The translations under genes were made by a program, and so were the position numbers. A stretch of DNA of 64,000 bases from contig CAYTVL010000006.1 of the NCBI GenBank assembly GCA_964441775.1, positions 143,609-207,608 of the forward strand, read 5' to 3'. Position 1 is the stretch's first letter. Each line of letters opens with the position of its first letter. This document shows, one piece after another, positions 34,594 to 44,142 of this stretch. The notes beneath the pieces are model-generated. The model had not been told where the DNA came from, made no database searches, and worked only from the letters and a program-made list of their open reading frames with translations. The DNA comes from SYOC01 sp964441775 (lineage in GTDB: Bacteria; Desulfobacterota; Binatia; Bin18).

Positions 34594-35341
34594 CCAACGC
34601 TCTGACTTCGGCTGGACTCGGGCCGCCTGGTAGGAGAAGCACCACGGCGTCGTCAAACCCGGCGTCCGCGAAACGTTGCAGCAGGTCTTTCGTCTGTCCC
34701 ATATCGTGATCGGCCGTCAACCGAATGGTCGAAACGATGGCGCGCTTCCCTCCTGCGGCGCGAAAGCGACCGAGCGCGTCGATGACCTGATCCGGGGTGC
34801 GATAATGGGCCGATGCTATCCATCCCGCAAAATCTTTCGCGGCCCGCTCCACCCCAGCGCCCCACGTGCCGAAAAGAAGCGGCGGACCTCCCGCCGTTGC
34901 AGTCCACGGGGTCAAATTCGCGCGCTCATCTTTGCCTTCAGCCAAGAGAATTCTCAAACGGGCAAGTGTCGAGTTGAACGTTTTAAAGCGCGTGGCATAA
35001 TCCCGTTCAAAGGCGATGAAATCCGTTTCCGTCGAGCCGGCGCCAACGCCGAACAGCAAGCGATCGCCGCACTGGTGCATGAGCGAAAGGATACGATGCG
35101 CGAGATCCGTCGGTTGATAGAGAGCGATTTGCGCGACCGCAGTCCCAAGTTCGACCTCTTTCGTTGCCGTCGCCGCTACGGCCAACGCCACAAAGGGGTC
35201 CGGAATCATGAACCCTCTGCCAATGGCTTGGGGCGCCCACAAACTATCAAAGCCTTCACCGGCAAAGCGCCGAGCTTGTTCAGCCAGATCTGTCATTGGG
35301 GCCTGGGGGGGCAAAAAGCCGATGAGTGCGCCTAATCGCAC
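34586..35341 (-). CDS. LLM-class flavin/F420-dependent oxidoreductase
   Basis: A 251-residue luciferase-like protein, short for the family (often 300-350). It starts with GTG 35341, with AAAGGAGG six bases upstream. The N-terminus MRLGALIGFLPPQAPMTDLAE and the ELGTAVAQIALYQP segment fit the TIM-barrel. The GVGAGSTETDF loop fits the flavin or F420 phosphate region. The cofactor and substrate cannot be told from sequence. Confidence 0.83.
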   Translation of the reverse strand: MRLGALIGFLPPQAPMTDLAEQARRFAGEGFDSLWAPQAIGRGFMIPDPFVALAVAATATKEVELGTAVAQIALYQPTDLAHRILSLMHQCGDRLLFGVGAGSTETDFIAFERDYATRFKTFNSTLARLRILLAEGKDERANLTPWTATAGGPPLLFGTWGAGVERAAKDFAGWIASAHYRTPDQVIDALGRFRAAGGKRAIVSTIRLTADHDMGQTKDLLQRFADAGFDDAVVLLLPGGPSPAEVRALVK

Positions 35342-35514
35342 GGCGGCCTCCTTTGAACCGTCAGGGTAACGAGGTAAATTGGTAAATTTGTTCTTGAATC
35401 AATTGCGTCTTTCAGTCCAGCAGGTTGTATTAGAAGAGAAGCTGTACTGTCAAATGTCAGGATGAAACTAATAAGCTATCGGGAAAGATTCGCAGGCCGA
35501 GATGAGCTGGGTCT

Positions 35515-35904
35515 TCACCACTGTTCAACTTCAAGCCCGTCAATCGCTTGAAAGTGTCCGTCGCGCGTCACCATCGTGAGCTGATGTTGCCTGGCAATAG
35601 CTGCAATCCAGATGTCATTTTCGGGAATTGGATTTCCTTTCGCACGAAGGTGGTTTTTGATCGCCCCGTAAAACTGGGCCGTCGCTGTGTCACAAACTAG
35701 GACTGCGTTGCCAGCAGCAAACGTGTTGATTCGAGCGATGTTTGCTTCTACTCGGGAAGATTTCTCTGCGCCATAATAGAGTTCGCCTAACACGATGCTG
35801 GAGATGAACACTTCGTCAGCTGCCGCTAATCGCTGTTGGACAACTACCTCTTGAGCAAACAGGGCAATCACAATGTTCGTGTCGAGCAGTACTCTACCAT
35901 TCAT
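35515..35904 (-). CDS. VapC-type PIN-domain ribonuclease toxin
   Basis: A 129-residue PIN-domain protein starting at ATG 35904. Acidic residues sit in VLLDTNIVIALF, LGELYYGAEKS and PENDIWIAAIA, with TRDGHF at the end, matching the metal-binding tetrad of VapC. VapC toxins cleave tRNA or rRNA. The start overlaps the antitoxin stop by 11 bases, typical for type II modules. Composition here is more AT-rich than in the surrounding regions. Confidence 0.9.
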   Translation of the reverse strand: MNGRVLLDTNIVIALFAQEVVVQQRLAAADEVFISSIVLGELYYGAEKSSRVEANIARINTFAAGNAVLVCDTATAQFYGAIKNHLRAKGNPIPENDIWIAAIARQHQLTMVTRDGHFQAIDGLEVEQW

Positions 35905-36124
35905 TCGGCTGAACCTGTTCACAGTCTTCTTCGATCGCTTGTTTCATGAGGGTTAGATCGTCAGTCTCTACCAAGCCAGCAAAACGAACCAACGTTTTTC
36001 CAGGTACTCCTTTCAAGCGAGTGGTCACAAGCGCTCTGGCGAATTCCAACACCTGGCGCTGTTGTTCAAGAGGTAATTGTGAGACTTGTTCCTGTATTTC
36101 CTTCTCCAGCGTCGGAGTCATCAT
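35894..36124 (-). CDS. VapB-like antitoxin
   Basis: A 76-residue acidic protein with GGGAGG nine bases before ATG 36124. It has a helical N-terminal region (LPLEQQRQVLEFARALV, of the DUF2281/ParD-like type) and a C-terminal tail with EEDCEQ that would bind the toxin. It is coupled to VapC by overlap. The DNA-binding fold of canonical VapB is not obvious, so identification rests on location and shape. Confidence 0.8.
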   Translation of the reverse strand: MMTPTLEKEIQEQVSQLPLEQQRQVLEFARALVTTRLKGVPGKTLVRFAGLVETDDLTLMKQAIEEDCEQVQPNEW

Positions 36125-36188
36125 GTAGGAGCACCTCCCTTCCTGAAGAAACTTTTAATCTCCTTGACAACGTTTTTTTCTGCCATTG

Positions 36189-37450
36189 TCAGGGTTCACA
36201 GAATTTCTCTACTTCAGCTTCAAGCTCCTGGACAATACGTTTAAAATCGTCCCCCGATGGCATGTCACTCTTCAGATTCTGAAACCGCAAGACCCGCTCA
36301 CGTGTCCACTCCCTGTCAGCCTTCGTGATTTCATCTAAGATCGTTTTCCCAGTAATTGGGATAAGTTCCGATAAATCTGCAGTCATTAGTGGAACTGCAA
36401 GGCGATTTGGTTGCATAGAATATACAACGTGAATCTTGCACAACTGAGCAACTTTTTGTAGGGCTCTGTCTCCAGTACACATATAGGCTACAGTTTTAAT
36501 ATCGTTTGGCTCACCGCACCCGAGAAGCTCTTCCGGCATACGCAACAGGAGGAGGTCCCATACAGCCGAACGCGCATACTTCTCTGAAACTTTCTGAAGC
36601 TGCTTCTTCGTTGCAGCGAAACAAAGCGGTCCATTTCCCCAGAAAAAAAACAAATCGCCAGAGTACTTTCTCGCACCAGGTTCAACTTCAATACATTTGT
36701 TGAAAATTCCCGAAGAAGAAAGTATTTTTCCTTGAGACTTGCTTTGGTAGTTCGGTGGATCAAGGCCATTTTGAGGAGCATGGCACGACTAGCGTTCATT
36801 AAATTTTGGAAGTAAAGAGAGGGCTCATCGTACAACATCTTGCCAATTTGCCGCGCGGCTATCTCGGAGATCGTTTCTGCATTGTACTGCTCCTGATATG
36901 GGGCAAGCAGCTTTTGATCTGTCCGTATTTCTCCAGTCGCCAAGAAATGCGGCTCATCCATCGTATGGAAATGCAGCATTGTCTGTGAAGACTTCCAAGC
37001 TGCTTCAGCAGTTTCAGTATCTGGAGTCCCTCCGATGCTTTCAAGAAAATAAAATAGAGGATTGTAATCAAAGCGACCTTGGATTAGGAAATTTACGAAC
37101 TCCCTGATAGTACTTCTTTCACCATCCGTGATACGACTTTTTGGATCAAGGTAACGAGATAGGGTGCTTACTACATTTGAGTCTAGCAGGATCGTTGGGG
37201 CCAGGGGTGATGGGAGGATATTTCTAATGAGCGTATTGTAGGTAACTTCAATAGGATGGCAGTTATCAAATTGATCTACAACTGCGATCGATAATCCCGT
37301 CCCTTCAGAACGGCTAACATCCGAGAAGACTCGATGGCCCTGAATGAAAAGTGAGGGGCGTTCTTCGTCAAAGATCCAGACAGATTCTCCTCTATCCCCG
37401 GTAAGAGAGAGATGAACTCGGAAATAGTCGAGCATTTCTTTCAAAGACAT
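36189..37450 (-). CDS. large PIN-like domain protein split by -1 frameshift
   Basis: Two overlapping frames encode one protein of about 420 residues if a -1 shift occurs. Frame 0 (from 37450) runs through TILLDSNVVSTLSRY (a PIN-like first Asp) to about residue 269. The -1 frame continues with WGNGPLCFAATK and carries RSAVWDLLLLRMPEELLG and YMCTGDRALQKVAQLC, where a second acidic set lies. The junction is a run of eight T at 36643-36650, read T TTT TTT, a canonical slippery heptamer. It is next to the VapBC pair and AT-rich, so probably horizontally acquired. A sequencing error or a real mutation is the alternative. Confidence 0.65.
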
Positions 37451-37747
37451 ACGACGTTACTTCTTATAAGTTGTTCTGCATAACAGTGAAGCAATGATCT
37501 CACATATATTAATTATTTCAATGTGAAATAATCAGCTGCACTGTGTCTAAAATATATACTGAGAGTGATTTATTTTGATAGTCCGCCATTTCTCTGTAAT
37601 CTGAAAATTGTAGGGCCAAAGCAATAGTAAGGATCCCATCCGACTGGTGTTGACTTAAGCGGTAAGTGGTTCACCGCTACTCACGTCTCCAGCCTAATGC
37701 TAAAAGAGATCCCACATTTTCCAGCAGAAAAAATCGGAGGAGCATTC
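37451..37747. other. AT-rich intergenic region upstream of PIN-like gene
   Basis: No gene is visible in about 300 bases. It is AT-rich, unlike most of the window, and contains the 21-base palindrome at 37512-37532. It should hold the promoters of the PIN-like gene (minus) and the D-aminoacylase gene (plus). Confidence 0.5.
37512..37532. promoter_or_regulatory. perfect inverted repeat, probable operator
   Basis: ATTATTTCA, a three-base spacer ATG, and TGAAATAAT form a perfect 9+3+9 palindrome, 62 bases upstream of the PIN-like gene start. Its location and symmetry suggest binding of a dimeric regulator, but none is encoded next to it. Confidence 0.55.
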
Positions 37748-39472
37748 ATGCATGATCTGTTAATCCGTGGTGGAACGATTGTTGATGGCACAGGCAAGCC
37801 GGCGTTTACCGGGGATGTGGCCATTCGTGAGGGGCGTATCGCAGCCGTGGGCAAAGACCTTGGCAACGCGACGCGCACTGTTAATGCTGATGGTTTGCTG
37901 GTCACGCCCGCGTGGGTCGATGTGCATACTCACTATGACGCGCAAGTGGCGTGGGACGAACAACTCACCCCGTCGCTCTGGCATGGCGTGGCGACGGTCG
38001 TCATGGGCAACTGCGGCGTGGGCTTTGCCCCTGCGGCGCCTGATCGACACGAGTGGCTCATTGGCCTCATGGAAGGTGTTGAGGATATTCCTGGCCCATC
38101 ACTGGCCGCTGGTCTACCGTGGGGCTGGCAGAGCTTTCCGGAATACTATGACGTTCTGGAGAAAATGCCCCGGACTCTCGATGTCGCAGGGATGATCACG
38201 CACGGGGCGGTGCGCGCCTATGTCATGGGTGAACGCGGGGCGAAGAACCAACCAGCGACTGCGGATGATATCGCGCGGATGGCTGCCATAGTCAAAGAGG
38301 CCATGCTGGCTGGGGCGCTGGGATTCTCCAGCTCGCGTACGCCTGTTCACATTGCGAAGGACGGAGTCCCGGTGCCGGGCACTTTTGCCACAGAAGACGA
38401 ACTCCTTGGTATTGTAAAAGGCATGCGCGAAACTGGTCGCGGCATCTTTGAAGTCGTGCCTGCGGGTGTTGTCGGTGAAGCGCCTGGCGCTCTCAAACCA
38501 GAAATTGAAATGATGATCCGCATTGCGCGGGCTTCAGGTTGTCCGCTGACCTTCTTGCTTGGCCAGGGAAATCGCGAACCGCAGGCGTGGCGAGAAGTAT
38601 TGCACATGTGCACGGCGGCTGTGAATACCGGCGTGCCGATTACGCCCATGGTGTTTGCCCGTCCGGTAACGCTCCTCTTGAGTTGGCAAAGTGAAAATCC
38701 TTTCCGCTCGCTGCCGAGCTTCAAGCCGTTGCGCAACCTACCACTTGCTGAGAAACTCGCGGCCCTGCGGAATCCTGAAATCCGCCGCGTACTGTTGGCG
38801 GAACGGGAAGGCCGCACTTCACGCGCCGCGCTGATGTACAACGATATCTTCTGGGAAAAGACCTATCGTATGGGGCAGTCGTTGAACTACACGCCTGATC
38901 CAGATCAATCGATTGCGGCTATTGCCCAGCGTGAGGGACGCAACCTTCTCGACGTCGTGTATGACGCACTCCTTGAGCAGGATGGTCGCGCTTTCTTGAT
39001 GAACACGGTGGCTGGCTATGCGGAAGGGAACGCCAAAGCTCTGCATGAAATGATTACACATCCGATCACAGCGTTGGGCGGCAGTGATGCTGGGGCGCAT
39101 GTTAGCCAGATCATGGACGCCAGCATGCCGACCTACATGCTCACACATTGGGTGCGAGACATTCCTGCCAATCATCCCGACCATCTCCCGCTGGAAATGG
39201 TGGTGAAGAAACTGACGCATGACGGGGCGCGACTGTTTGGCATGAACGACCGGGGCACGCTGGAGCCAGGAGCCAAGGCCGATGTCAACTTGATTGACTA
39301 CCAGAATCTGCACGTTAATCACCCGGAAGTAGTCCACGACCTCCCTGCCGGCATGCCGCGCTTAATGCAAACCGCAAACGGTTATGTTGCAACCTATGTG
39401 AGTGGACAAGCCGTCCAAGAAAATGGCTGTGACACTGGCGCACGACCGGGAAAAATCGTGCGCGCGGCGTAG
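37748..39472 (+). CDS. N-acyl-D-amino-acid deacylase-family amidohydrolase
   Basis: A 574-residue metal-dependent amidohydrolase. ATG 37748 follows GGAGG. The first strand is DLLIRGGTIVDGTGKPAFTG, followed by HTHYDAQVAWDEQ with the HxH metal motif, MGNCGVGFAP, and GGSDAGAHVSQIMD with the metal Asp. The arrangement is that of D-aminoacylase/dihydroorotase-type proteins. No signal peptide is present. The substrate in this organism is not known. Confidence 0.88.
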   Translation: MHDLLIRGGTIVDGTGKPAFTGDVAIREGRIAAVGKDLGNATRTVNADGLLVTPAWVDVHTHYDAQVAWDEQLTPSLWHGVATVVMGNCGVGFAPAAPDRHEWLIGLMEGVEDIPGPSLAAGLPWGWQSFPEYYDVLEKMPRTLDVAGMITHGAVRAYVMGERGAKNQPATADDIARMAAIVKEAMLAGALGFSSSRTPVHIAKDGVPVPGTFATEDELLGIVKGMRETGRGIFEVVPAGVVGEAPGALKPEIEMMIRIARASGCPLTFLLGQGNREPQAWREVLHMCTAAVNTGVPITPMVFARPVTLLLSWQSENPFRSLPSFKPLRNLPLAEKLAALRNPEIRRVLLAEREGRTSRAALMYNDIFWEKTYRMGQSLNYTPDPDQSIAAIAQREGRNLLDVVYDALLEQDGRAFLMNTVAGYAEGNAKALHEMITHPITALGGSDAGAHVSQIMDASMPTYMLTHWVRDIPANHPDHLPLEMVVKKLTHDGARLFGMNDRGTLEPGAKADVNLIDYQNLHVNHPEVVHDLPAGMPRLMQTANGYVATYVSGQAVQENGCDTGARPGKIVRAA

Positions 39473-39554
39473 ATCCAAAATCCGCAGGAGACCCACCGAA
39501 CGAGTGAACAAACCCGAAGCGCTCGTACAGAGCCAGCGCTTCAAGTTGCCGCTC
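39470..39554 (-). pseudogene. GNAT acetyltransferase C-terminal remnant
   Basis: In one minus-strand frame this reads ERQLEALALYERFGFVHS followed by GGSPADFG, the alpha4/beta6 signature of GNAT proteins. It is preceded by an in-frame stop at 39557 and its 5' part is absent, so it is a decay product. Confidence 0.55.
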
Positions 39555-39608
39555 CTAGCGAACCACTGGGAGCGGATCGCTCCAAACCTCACTCCTTAAG
39601 ATCGACAC

Positions 39609-41505
39609 TCATTTGAGCCCCGCCCGGCGGAGGGCGGCAAGGTCTCGCTCTAGTAGCGCAGGATCTTTGTAAGGCCATCTCCGTTGGACGAAATCTCCCA
39701 GAGAGTAGGACGGAGTCAGACGGAGAATTTGCTCTACTTCGGCTTGGGCCTCTTTGTCTTTTCCCATCATGCTGTAAGTTATCGCCAAGCCTGCATGAGC
39801 CCCTATGAATTCGGGATTACGAGCGAGGGCTTTTTTGTAAGTCGCGATTGCCTCTTCATACCGTTCGGTTAGACGATACGCCTGACCTAAGAAAACCAAG
39901 TAGACAGAGGGATAGTGAGGATCAAGACGCATGGCTTTTTCCACCAAGCCAAGAGTTTTTTCCGGCTGCCCTGCCCAGTTGAGGATGAAGCCAAGGTCCG
40001 CATGCCCAGCCGCGTTATTCGGGTCGAGCGCAATAGCGCGTTCTGTCTCAGCAATGGCTTGATCATGCTGTTTCTTCATAAGATACAACCTCCCGAGCGC
40101 GCTGTGGGCGAGAGCTGAGGTATCATCTAGAGCGACAGCTTTCTGCGCCCAATCGAAGGCATGGTCCAATAGCTGGGGATCTGGAGTCCAGAAATACCAT
40201 AAAGACGCATTGACAAGGGAGGCAGCAGCATACGCTCCTGCATAGTGGGGGTCGAGTGCAAGCGCTCGCACGAACATCGACTGTGCTTGTTGGAATGCGT
40301 CTTTTGTGAAGCGAAGAAGCAATTCCTGCCCTCGCAAGAAGTAATCATAGGCTTCCAGACTATTCGTAGGAGCTCGTTTGAACCGTTCTTGCTCTTCCGG
40401 TGTTATCTTTACTGCCAACGCAAGCACGATCTTCTGGCGGATCTCATCCTGCAGAGTGAAGATGTTTGTCAGCGGGCGGTCGTAGCGCTCAGACCAGAGT
40501 TGCTCTCCTGTGGTGGCGTCAACGAGTTGTACCGTGACTCGTACTTGATTCTCAGCTTTGCGCACGCTGCCTTCCACGACATACTTCACGCCAAGTTCCT
40601 TGCTAATGTCTTGCACCTTGACCGCCTTCCCTTTGTAAGTGAAGGCCGAGTTGCGCGCGATGACGAAGAGGCCGGAGATCTTTGAGAGATCTGAAGTGAT
40701 GTCTTCAGTAATACCGTCACTGAAGTATTCTTGTTCAGGATCGTTGCTCATGTTGACAAAGGGGATGATGGCGATGGAGGGTTTGTTGGGCAACTGAAGC
40801 GCCCCCGGAGCAGCTGGGGCGCCAGGAACTGGGGATTGGGTACTAGTAGATAGAAGAGAGAAATACCAGACGGCAATGAGAGCTGCCGCAGCCAGCATCA
40901 GCCCGGTCATTACCACTTGGTGCACGAGGCGCACCTTACGATTCCACCGGCCTTCAATTTTTACGTTTTGCCTTTCTGCTTCTTCCAGTCGTACTCGGTA
41001 GACGCGCACGGGTTCGGCGATGTTCTTGACCTGTTGCGCGCCGAGGTCGTCATAGATCAGCGCCAATTTACTTTTGACCTGGTCATACACAGCACCGGCA
41101 ATGCAGACGCCGCCGGGGTCGGCGAGGCTTTCCAACCGCGCAGCGATATTGACTCCATCGCCGTAGATCTGCTCGCCATCAACCATGACATCGCCCAGGT
41201 TGATGCCGATGCGAAATTGCATCTGACGGTCGAGCGAAAATTGGTTGTTCCTGGACTTCAATTCATTCTGAATTTCGACTGCGCAACGCACGGCGTCAAC
41301 GACGCTGAAAAATTCCGCGAGGACGCTATCGCCCGCCGAACCGACCACGCGCCCGCGATACTGCTGGATGAGAGAATCGATGAGCGCGCGGTGAGCCTGG
41401 AGTGTTTGCAGGGTGCCTTCTTCGTCGGCGCCCATCAGGCGGCTGTAGCCGTACATCGGCGTGGAGAATAGCGGCGAGCTTGCGCTCGACGTGGGAAGGT
41501 TCCAT
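39609..41505 (-). CDS. adenylate/guanylate cyclase with FlgO-like and TPR domains (5' frameshift)
   Basis: A class III cyclase-type protein of about 620 residues. The cyclase domain has MYGYSRLMGADEEG, VGSAGDSVLAEFF and GDGVNIAARLES. A membrane helix (VMTGLMLAAAALIAVWYF) follows, then an AIIPFVNMSNDPEQEYFSDG region, and TPR repeats reaching the C-terminus. The usual N-terminus ERKLAAILHAD is encoded from ATG 41505 in another frame, and the main frame begins only after it, at ATG 41456. A two-base loss (or a +1 shift) near 41454 explains this, and removal would affect the first metal Asp. Confidence 0.75.
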
Positions 41506-41509
41506 AGGA

Positions 41510-41608
41510 TTATTGTTGTGACGCTCGCCACAGTCTCCACATCATGTAGACAAGGGAAAGAATAGTACCAGTGCCAACGATTGCGGCAAAGATTTCATAG
41601 GAACTCAT
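41510..41608 (-). CDS. 32-residue single-pass membrane peptide
   Basis: A small frame starts at ATG 41608, ten bases downstream of the CoA-transferase stop, and ends at a TAA four bases before the cyclase ATG. The peptide begins MSSYEIFAAIVGTG, continues through a hydrophobic ILSLVYMM core and ends with basic residues (WRLWRA), the shape of a small membrane protein with its C-terminus inside. AGGACAGG lies upstream. The cyclase has no ribosome site of its own, so coupling is likely. It is too short for most gene callers. Confidence 0.6.
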   Translation of the reverse strand: MSSYEIFAAIVGTGTILSLVYMMWRLWRASQQ

Positions 41609-41618
41609 CGCGCCTGTC

Positions 41619-42842
41619 CTATCGCCGCTGTTCCAGCAAAAGCCCTTCAGCTCGTAGCCGTGCTATCTCCTCCGGCGTGCGCCCTAAGTATTTTGTCAAA
41701 ATCTCCTCGTTATGCTGGCCGATGGTCGGCGCTTGCAGCGGCTGTTCTTCAGGAAACTCGGAGAATTTAATGGGGAAACCAGGCACGTCGAGTTCGCCGT
41801 CATACACCGGATCGTAAATCGTCCGCACCGTGCCCCGGTCGCGGAGATGGGGGTGACTCAACGTTTCTTCAACGGATAGCACCGGCGCCACCGGCACGTC
41901 GAATTTTTCTAAATGAGCTACGGCGCTGGGTACATCTGGGAAGCATTGCAGCCAGGCTTCGATAATCTGGACGACTTCGTCGCGCCGTTCCAGCCGCGCC
42001 ATATCCGTGCTGTAACGCGGATCGTCAATCATGTCGGTCCGGTCCATTGCTTTACAGATATCCGGCCAGTGATGGAAAAAGGACATGATCACCAGATAGC
42101 CGTTCGTGCCTTTGAACACACCGCCTGGCATCAAGTAGGTCATGTGGCGTCCCACGCGCGTCGGCTTAATCGCGCCCTCGCTTGCTCGCACTTGATGAAC
42201 ATTAATTTCGTGGAAATTGTAGTACACATCGAGCAGCGCCACGTCGAGGTGTTGTCCCTTGCCGGTCTGGTCCCGGTGACGCAACGCCGCAAGCACCGCC
42301 AACGCACCGTGCACGCCGGTACTCACATCACCGAGGCCCACGAGTGGAATGTACGGCGCTTCGTCCTTATCGCCGATCATCGAGGTCACGCCGGCATACG
42401 CTTGGGCAATGTAGTCGTAACCCGGTTTCTGCGCCAACGGCCCGCTCTGCCCTAATGCAGAAATCGAGCACAGGATGATATTCGGTTTCAACTCCTTCAA
42501 GCGGTCATAGCCCAGCCCCATGCTGGCCATGACTCCGGGACGAAAGTTCTCGACGATCACATCTACTTTCGGAATGAGTTCCACCAGCAACGCCATGCCG
42601 CGCGGATCACGGAGGTTCAAGCAAATACTCTTTTTCCCGCGGTTGTGCTGCACGAAGAAGAGACTGCGCTTGTTACGAAAGACGGACGCCCCACGGCTCA
42701 GGTCGCCGCCGGGAAAAGGCTCAATCTTAATTACCTCAGCCCCCATTTCCGCCAGCATGCGTGCGCAGGTTGGCCCCGCCAGCGCACGGGTGAAATCGAG
42801 CACGCGCAGCCCATTGAGACAATGAGTGAATCCTGCGGACAT
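41619..42842 (-). CDS. CaiB/BaiF-family CoA-transferase
   Basis: A 407-residue class III CoA-transferase. It has RVLDFTRALAGPTCARMLAEMGAEVIKIE at its N-terminus, the conserved Asp region in LVGLGDVSTGVHGA, and a C-terminal NEEILTKYLG. Class III enzymes move CoA between acyl groups by a covalent intermediate on an Asp. It is a clear paralogue of the next gene upstream (42879-44099), sharing most motifs. The pair points to use of CoA esters of unknown acids, possibly aromatic or carnitine-like. Confidence 0.92.
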   Translation of the reverse strand: MSAGFTHCLNGLRVLDFTRALAGPTCARMLAEMGAEVIKIEPFPGGDLSRGASVFRNKRSLFFVQHNRGKKSICLNLRDPRGMALLVELIPKVDVIVENFRPGVMASMGLGYDRLKELKPNIILCSISALGQSGPLAQKPGYDYIAQAYAGVTSMIGDKDEAPYIPLVGLGDVSTGVHGALAVLAALRHRDQTGKGQHLDVALLDVYYNFHEINVHQVRASEGAIKPTRVGRHMTYLMPGGVFKGTNGYLVIMSFFHHWPDICKAMDRTDMIDDPRYSTDMARLERRDEVVQIIEAWLQCFPDVPSAVAHLEKFDVPVAPVLSVEETLSHPHLRDRGTVRTIYDPVYDGELDVPGFPIKFSEFPEEQPLQAPTIGQHNEEILTKYLGRTPEEIARLRAEGLLLEQRR

Positions 42843-42878
42843 GTTCCCCTCCTTACGTTTTTTTTCAGCGTCCCTTTG

Positions 42879-44099
42879 CTAGATGTTCTTCTCGATCAAC
42901 ACGCCTGCTTCGCGCAGCTTCTGCACGTCTGCTTTCGAGCGACCAAGGTACATCGTCAACACTTCTTCGTTATGCTCCCCTAGCAGCGCGGCCTCTAACG
43001 GAAGATCGTTCGGGAATTTGGAAAATTTCAGCGGCATGCCTGGCATGTCGAAATCGCCGTGGAGACGATCGTGCACGGTGCGCACGGTGCCGCGCGCGCG
43101 GTGATGCGGATGATTGACCGTTTCAACGATGGACAGCACGGGAGCAACCGGCACGTGAAATTTTTCCAGGTGCGCGATTGCACTTGGGACATCGGGAAAT
43201 GTTTGGAGCCAGTCTTCGATAATCTTGATAACTTCTGGTCGACGTTGCAGGCGCACCAGGTCGGTCGAGAAATCTGGATTGTCAACGAGGTCAAGACGAT
43301 TCATCGCCTGACACAGATCCTTCCAATGATGCAAAAACGACATGATGACCAGATAGCCGCCCTTGCCACGGAACACGCCGCCGGGGCACGCATACGTCAT
43401 GTGGCGCCCCGCGCGAGTAGGCTGTACCGCGCCGCCGCTGCCGCTGTACGCATGCACGTTGGCTTCATGGTAATGGTAATACACGTCGAGCAAGGCGATA
43501 TCTAAATGCTGCCCTTCTCCGGTGCGGTCGCGATACCGTAACGCCGATACAATCGCCAGCGCTGCATGGACGCCCGTGCTCACGTCGCCCATCCCGACCA
43601 GCGGAATGTAGGGTGCATCATCTGGGTCTCCGATCATGGAAGTGACGCCCGAATACGCTTGCGCAATGTAATCGTACCCAGGTTTGTCGGAGAGAGGACC
43701 TTTCTGTCCCAGCGCGGAGATGGAACAGAGAATGATGTCAGAGTTCATCTCCCGCAAGCGATCGTAGCCCAGACCCATCTCGGCAATGACGCCCGGCTTA
43801 AAATTTTCGACAATGACATCGACCTTGGGAACGAGCTCCGTCACCAACGCCAGGCCGCGTGGATCGCGCAGATTCACGCAGACACTTTTCTTGCCCAGGT
43901 TCTGTTGGACATAGTAAAGACTGCGGTTGTCGCGGTAGTTCGAGAAGCGCCGCGCGAGTTCCCCATTCGGCGCCGGTTCAATTTTAATAACGTCGGCGCC
44001 CATCTCGGCCAGCATACGGGTGCAACTCGGACCAGCCAGGGCCCGACTCAGATCAAGCACTTTGAGGTCACTAAGGACATGGTCCATCTTCTGCGCCAT
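42879..44099 (-). CDS. CaiB/BaiF-family CoA-transferase (paralogue)
   Basis: A 406-residue class III CoA-transferase, very similar along its whole length to the neighbouring copy. It has LKVLDLSRALAGPSCTRMLAE at the start, LVGMGDVSTGVHAALA for the catalytic Asp region, and NEEVLTMYLG at the end. The two genes are 36 bases apart on one strand, implying tandem duplication with later divergence or an oligomeric pair with separate substrates. The divergent acyl-CoA dehydrogenase across the phosphoesterase gene suggests a shared pathway. Confidence 0.92.
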   Translation of the reverse strand: MAQKMDHVLSDLKVLDLSRALAGPSCTRMLAEMGADVIKIEPAPNGELARRFSNYRDNRSLYYVQQNLGKKSVCVNLRDPRGLALVTELVPKVDVIVENFKPGVIAEMGLGYDRLREMNSDIILCSISALGQKGPLSDKPGYDYIAQAYSGVTSMIGDPDDAPYIPLVGMGDVSTGVHAALAIVSALRYRDRTGEGQHLDIALLDVYYHYHEANVHAYSGSGGAVQPTRAGRHMTYACPGGVFRGKGGYLVIMSFLHHWKDLCQAMNRLDLVDNPDFSTDLVRLQRRPEVIKIIEDWLQTFPDVPSAIAHLEKFHVPVAPVLSIVETVNHPHHRARGTVRTVHDRLHGDFDMPGMPLKFSKFPNDLPLEAALLGEHNEEVLTMYLGRSKADVQKLREAGVLIEKNI

Positions 44100-44142
44100 A
44101 GTCGTGTCTCTCCTTTTTCTCCTGTACGGCCCCGAGCCATTG

